9,744 nt of DNA. Origin: Clostridiales bacterium (lineage in GTDB: Bacteria > Bacillota > Sulfobacillia > UBA995 > UBA9673). The notes below the pieces were generated by a model, which searched no databases, was not told the origin of the DNA, and saw nothing but the letters and a program-made list of their open reading frames with translations. Below, piece after piece: positions 6,180 to 9,744 of the stretch. Numbering within the stretch: the first letter of the stretch is position 1; the number at the start of each line of letters is the position of its first letter. The position numbers and the translations under genes were made by a program. The DNA lies in assembly GCA_003541445.1 (NCBI GenBank), contig DPMO01000215.1:1-9744 (forward strand). The letters run 5' to 3'.

Positions 6180-7685
6180 TCATCCTCTCACGATGGGGGG
6201 GGTGTAGCGCCCGATGGGCTCAAGCCCCCGGGTCATCGCCCGGGTGCGCCTTCTCATCGCCTCCCAGTCTTCCCCGTCGGGCGGTGGCGCTTCCGGAGCC
6301 TTCGCCCCTGTGGCCGCGGCCCGCTCCGGGCCGGCCGCCGTCCACCCGGTGCGCCGCGCCTCCCCGATGACCTCGGAGTAGACGGCCTCGGTCGCCTCGG
6401 CGACCTTCGCCCAGGAGTAGCGCTCGGCGGCCGTGCGGCGGGCCTCGCCGGCCAGACGGCGCGCAAACGACGGGTCGGAGAGGAGGCGCAGGATGGCCGC
6501 GGCGAGTTCCCCCGGGTTGGCCGGCGGCACCTTCAGCCCAGTCTCACCGTGCGCCACCGTCTCGGCCAGGCCGCCCGTGTCGGAGACGACCACCGGGGCT
6601 CCCGCGGCCATGGCCTCGAGGGCCGTGAGGCCGAAGGGCTCGTAGTAGCTCGGGACCACGGCGACCGCCGCCCACCGGTAGAGCTGGTTGCGGGTGCGGT
6701 CGTCGAGGTAGCCGGCGAAGTGGACCCGCCCGTCGAGGCCCATCTGCGAGACGCGCCAGCGGAGGTGGCCCTCGTGGGGCCCGGTCCCGGCGACGACAAG
6801 GCGGGTCGCCGGACGCCGGTCGAGGACGGCCGGGAAGGCGTCCAGAAGGGTGTCCACGCCCTTCTCCCGCACCAGGCGCCCGATGAAGAAGACGATGTCC
6901 TCACCCGGCTGGGCGAAGTCGCGGCGGCGGGGTCCTCGGCCGGCTCCGGTCTTTCCGGGGGACGGCTCCTCGGCCCGCCCCTCGGGCGCCTCCTCGGCCG
7001 GCCCTTCGGCCGCCGCCACCTCCTCCGGGTCGACGCCGTTGGGGATGACCCTCATCTTGTCCTGGGGGAGCTGGAACTGCCCGGCCAGCTCAGACTCCAT
7101 GTAGCCGCTGCAGCAGATGACCCGCCAGGCCTCGTAGGTCAGCCACCACTCGACCTCGCTGATGTACCTCTGCCACGGGTTGTGGATGCCGTGGTGACGC
7201 CCGGCCTCCGTGGCGTGGATGGTGGCGACGAGAGGCAGGCGTTGGGCATGCTTCACCGCCCGGGCGGTGAAGGCCACGAGCCAGTCGTGGGCGTGGACGA
7301 TGTCGAACGGTCCGTCGAGAGGCCCCCCCCTGACGGTGAGCCTCATCACCGCCTCCAGGAAGCTGTAGTTCAGCTGGTGGACCCAATGGAGGAAGTCGGG
7401 TGACGAGAGCGTGTAGGCGCTCTGGCGGTGGACCCGCACGAGGCCCTCCCCGAGGGCGACCTCCTCGGGGCCGGCCGCCCGGCCGCCGGCCGAACGGGCC
7501 GCCGCGCCGGTCGACAGGCCGGCCTCCCCCCCGTCCCCCCCGTTCCCGGTGTCCCGGGTCCCCTGGGTCACGACGTCGACGAGATGCCCCCGGCGGGCGA
7601 GTGAGCGCGAAAGATGGTAGACGTGCCGGGCGAGGCCGCCGACGTTCGCCGGCGGGTACTCCCAACTCAGCATGAGGATCCTCAA
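6180..7685 (-). CDS. GT4-family glycosyltransferase (glycogen synthase-like)
   Basis: This 501-residue, GT-B fold retaining glycosyltransferase would move a sugar from a nucleotide donor onto an acceptor, here probably an alpha-glucan. The N-terminal domain has MLSWEYPPANVGGLARH (5-21), HAHDW (131-135) and ATIHATEAGRHHGIHN (154-169). The C-terminal donor domain has GRLVREKG (269-276), with Arg270 and Lys275 as likely phosphate contacts, and EPFGLTALE (349-357), the EX7E motif. The start is TTG at 7685, overlapping the debranching-enzyme stop as TTGA, with GGAAGGA 9 nt upstream; starting at the ATG four codons later would cut the first beta-strand. Low-complexity segments lie at about 43-75, 226-252 (Glu/Ala/Pro/Gly) and 450-472. 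The third operon gene could supply its donor. Donor and acceptor are not proven; sucrose- or mannose-type GT4 roles remain possible. Confidence 0.84.
   Translation of the reverse strand: MRILMLSWEYPPANVGGLARHVYHLSRSLARRGHLVDVVTQGTRDTGNGGDGGEAGLSTGAAARSAGGRAAGPEEVALGEGLVRVHRQSAYTLSSPDFLHWVHQLNYSFLEAVMRLTVRGGPLDGPFDIVHAHDWLVAFTARAVKHAQRLPLVATIHATEAGRHHGIHNPWQRYISEVEWWLTYEAWRVICCSGYMESELAGQFQLPQDKMRVIPNGVDPEEVAAAEGPAEEAPEGRAEEPSPGKTGAGRGPRRRDFAQPGEDIVFFIGRLVREKGVDTLLDAFPAVLDRRPATRLVVAGTGPHEGHLRWRVSQMGLDGRVHFAGYLDDRTRNQLYRWAAVAVVPSYYEPFGLTALEAMAAGAPVVVSDTGGLAETVAHGETGLKVPPANPGELAAAILRLLSDPSFARRLAGEARRTAAERYSWAKVAEATEAVYSEVIGEARRTGWTAAGPERAAATGAKAPEAPPPDGEDWEAMRRRTRAMTRGLEPIGRYTPPIVRG
6933..7002. 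repeat. Short direct repeats in the glycosyltransferase linker
   Basis: The 12-mer TCCTCGGCCGGC occurs at 6933-6944 and again at 6991-7002, and its first nine bases occur at 6967-6975. All three lie in the segment encoding the Glu/Ala/Pro/Gly-rich insertion of the glycosyltransferase. The repeats suggest that this linker grew by slippage or unequal recombination. Confidence 0.5.
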
Positions 7686-9744
7686 GTCGACTCATCCTTC
7701 CCGTCGGCCGGGTCCCGCCCGCCGGGGAGGCTCCCCCGCCCGGCCAGACCCGGTCTGACGTCAAGCACTTCCTCGACGTAGGCCCGGAGGATCTCGGCGA
7801 CGCTCCAGGCCTGGGCGATGCACCCCCCGGGCAGGTGGGGGAAGTCCCCGTCGAAGACCTCGGAGATGTATCCGATGCCCGCCTCCCGGAGGTGGCGTTC
7901 GAAGGGGCGCAGGATGCGGGCCGCCAGGAGGCGGCTCTCCTCCGTGTAGCCGAGGGCCCGTCGCAGGGCGGTGACGAAGGGGCCGAGCAGCCAGGGCCAG
8001 ACGGTGCCCTGGTGGTAGGCCCCGTCCCGCTCGGCCGGGCCCCCGCGGTAGAGCCCGCGGTAGGCCGGGTGCCCCCGGCTCAGGGTCCTGAGCCCGAAGG
8101 GGACGAAGAGCTCCCGGAAGCAGACCTCCACGACCGACCGCCACCGCGTGGGGTCGAGGACCGGGAACGGCAGAGACACGGCAATAAGCTGGTTGGGCCG
8201 CACGGCCGCATCGGGCGGGAGGCCGCTGTCGAGGTCGTGGACGACATCGTACAGGCACCCCTTGTCCGGGTTCCAGAAGCGGGCGTTGAAGGAGGCGCGG
8301 ACCCGCGAGGCGAGCTGCCGCCAGTTTGGGCCCCCGCCGTCCCCGTCGGCGGCGGAGGCGCCGCCGACGTCACCCGGAAGGCCTGCCCCGGCCTCATCGC
8401 GGTCCAGCTCGGCCAGAAGACGCAGGGCGTTGTACCAGAGGGCGTTGATCTCCACGGGGTAGCCGTGGCGCGGTGTCACCACCCAGTCGCCGAGCTTGGC
8501 GTCCATCCAGGTGACGGCCACCCCGGGTTCGCCGGCGCGGAGCAGACCGTCGGCCGCGGCCCTGATGCCGAAGCGCGTCCCCCGGAGGTAGTGGAGGGCG
8601 ATGTCCCTCATGGGCTCGAGGAGGCGGTCGAGCACCGTCTCCACGTCGCCCGTGTAGGCCAGGTAGGCCCCGACCGCGGTGAAGAACCACAGGGAAGCGT
8701 CCACCGTGTTGTAGTCCGGCTCGTCGGCCTGGTCCGGGAAGCGGTTCGGGACGAGCCCGTCACGTATGAACGAGGCGTAGTCCTCGAGGACCCGGAGGGC
8801 CTCCTCGTGCCTCCCCGTGACGAGGAAGAGACCCGGCAGGGCCACGAACGTGTCCCGCCCCCAGTCCTCGAACCAGGGATAGCCGGCGATGACCGTCGTC
8901 CGGCGGCCGGGGCCGGTCGGGGTGCCCCCGCCCCTCACGGCGACGAAGGCGTCGGTCGCCCGCACCAGACGGGCGAAGAAGGCCGACGCCTCGGGAGTCG
9001 AGGGGTCGCCTATCTCCGGCGCGCGGACGTCGCGCTTCTCGGGCGGCAGTCTCACCGTGGCGCCCAGGTCCACCCGGCGCCCGAGGGCCAGGGCCGCGCC
9101 CTCGACGGCCGTCCGCGCCCTCTCCACGAGGGCGAAGAGACGCCTCTCCTCCTCGGCCTGCCGCTCCAGCGCCCACCCGACGTCGAACCCGGCCTCCTTC
9201 AGCCGTTCGACGTCCTCCCGGTCCTCGGCGAGCACGGCCGAGACGGCCACCGTGTCCCCGGAGCCGATGTCGGTGAACTCCAGGAACCCGGGTGTGTACA
9301 GGTCCTCGACGTGGTCCAGACCCCGGCGTCTCTCCTCGAGGTAGTCGATGTCGAGATGCCACGTGCCGCCGGGCGACCACGCCCCGCCGTCGTGGCGGAG
9401 GACGAGGACCGGACTGCCGGGATAGGGCTCGACCGTCACCCAGCCGCCTTCAGCCCCCCCGAACGCGGTGGTGAAGGGCCAGTCGTTGGCCCGCATGAGA
9501 TGGTGGTAGAAGCGGAGGGTCACCAGAGGCCTCAGCCGCAGGGAGAGCCTCGCTCTGCGGGGGCCCTGGAAGCGGTAGAGGACCACGATGCGGTTCTCGC
9601 CCCGCACCATGAACATGGTGCGCTCTACGAAGAAGCCGCCGACGTAGTAGGTGAAGAGGGGCAGCGGCGTGAGGTCGAACCCCTGGAGGTAGCGGTAGCC
9701 GCGCGGGGTGATGACCGGCCCGGGACCCCCGCCCGCCTCCGTCC
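7682..9744 (-). CDS. Glycogen debranching enzyme (amylo-alpha-1,6-glucosidase, GH133-like), 5' partial
   Basis: The visible 686 residues match bacterial amylo-alpha-1,6-glucosidases, which hydrolyse alpha-1,6 branch points of glycogen-like glucans. The reading frame stays open to the window edge, and codons upstream of the first ATG (9616) still encode family sequence (GYRYLQGFDLTPLPLFTYY). So the start lies outside, with perhaps 100 or more residues missing. The front is the beta-rich N-terminal domain. From about 8890 leftwards comes the (alpha/alpha)6-barrel: YPWFEDWGRDTFVALPG with the probable acidic catalytic residue, then VPNRFP, NTVDASLWFF, TWMDAKLGDWVVTPRHGYP, VEINALWYNALR, VRPNQLIAVSLPFP and YHQGTVWPWLLGPF. 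A Gly/Ala/Asp-rich insertion sits near 8320-8400. It ends in TTGA shared with the glycosyltransferase start, and is the first visible gene of the operon. Charge-rich Gly/Lys/Asp residues close the C-terminus. Confidence 0.9.
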   Translation of the reverse strand, partial: TEAGGGPGPVITPRGYRYLQGFDLTPLPLFTYYVGGFFVERTMFMVRGENRIVVLYRFQGPRRARLSLRLRPLVTLRFYHHLMRANDWPFTTAFGGAEGGWVTVEPYPGSPVLVLRHDGGAWSPGGTWHLDIDYLEERRRGLDHVEDLYTPGFLEFTDIGSGDTVAVSAVLAEDREDVERLKEAGFDVGWALERQAEEERRLFALVERARTAVEGAALALGRRVDLGATVRLPPEKRDVRAPEIGDPSTPEASAFFARLVRATDAFVAVRGGGTPTGPGRRTTVIAGYPWFEDWGRDTFVALPGLFLVTGRHEEALRVLEDYASFIRDGLVPNRFPDQADEPDYNTVDASLWFFTAVGAYLAYTGDVETVLDRLLEPMRDIALHYLRGTRFGIRAAADGLLRAGEPGVAVTWMDAKLGDWVVTPRHGYPVEINALWYNALRLLAELDRDEAGAGLPGDVGGASAADGDGGGPNWRQLASRVRASFNARFWNPDKGCLYDVVHDLDSGLPPDAAVRPNQLIAVSLPFPVLDPTRWRSVVEVCFRELFVPFGLRTLSRGHPAYRGLYRGGPAERDGAYHQGTVWPWLLGPFVTALRRALGYTEESRLLAARILRPFERHLREAGIGYISEVFDGDFPHLPGGCIAQAWSVAEILRAYVEEVLDVRPGLAGRGSLPGGRDPADGKDEST
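8344..8369. repeat. Perfect 11-bp inverted repeat inside the debranching gene
   Basis: CGTCGGCGGCG (8344-8354) and CGCCGCCGACG (8359-8369) are exact reverse complements around a GAGG spacer (CCTC on the coding strand). The repeat falls within the Gly/Ala/Asp-rich insertion of the debranching enzyme. The mRNA would form a very stable hairpin here. Confidence 0.6.

Noticed and set aside
5799..7403. Long plus-strand open frame (534 codons) opposite the start of the fusion gene and the GT4 gene
   Set aside because: Same reason: it is a shadow of two well-supported minus-strand genes and has no domain of its own.
9616..9744. ATG at 9616 as the start of the debranching enzyme
   Set aside because: The codons upstream to the window edge still encode conserved family sequence, so the gene starts outside the window.
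1..9744. CRISPR arrays, tRNA or rRNA genes, insertion sequences, phage or integrase genes
   Set aside because: Read for regularly spaced repeats, cloverleaf-like segments and transposase or integrase motifs; none seen.

Overview
This 9.7 kb window is GC-rich bacterial DNA (about 65-72% G+C in the lines I counted). It is densely packed, with strong AGGAGG-type ribosome binding sites and some TTG starts. The protein families and the layout of the sugar operon suggest a high-GC Bacillota lineage, possibly thermophilic, such as a Symbiobacterium-, Thermaerobacter-, Limnochordia- or Moorella-like relative. That placement is inferred from family memory; there is no rRNA or other marker gene here.

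Left part (1-835, + strand): a two-gene MNT/HEPN module. A small nucleotidyltransferase with an intact GSx10DxD active site overlaps a HEPN-domain protein by 20 nt. Upstream lie a -10-like hexamer and a perfect inverted repeat that could be an autoregulatory operator. This is the accessory, toxin-antitoxin-like part of the window.

Middle part (836-3608): a hairpin separates the HEPN gene from a convergent minus-strand gene for a GntR-type winged-helix regulator with a YhfZ-like effector domain. That gene is transcribed divergently, across a 111-bp region, from a phytoene-dehydrogenase/PYROXD2-type FAD oxidoreductase. The arrangement suggests a regulator-target pair.

Right part (3615-9744, - strand): a compact alpha-glucan/sugar-nucleotide operon. 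In transcription order it encodes a GH133-type glycogen debranching enzyme (5' end outside the window), a GT4 glycosyltransferase starting at TTG inside the debranching stop (TTGA overlap), and after 6 nt, also from TTG, a sugar-1-phosphate nucleotidyltransferase fused to left-handed beta-helix repeats and a phosphohexomutase-like domain. Together they look like a set for activating a sugar phosphate, transferring the sugar and trimming a storage alpha-glucan. The mutase-like domain has lost its recognisable catalytic-serine and metal-loop motifs, and all three proteins carry Gly/Ala/Pro-rich insertions.

I found no rRNA, tRNA, CRISPR array, insertion sequence or phage gene. I do not see a clearly new defence or mobile system. 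The best leads are the MNT/HEPN module with its putative operator, the degenerate mutase domain, the regulator-oxidoreductase pair, and the insertions with their hairpin and repeats.
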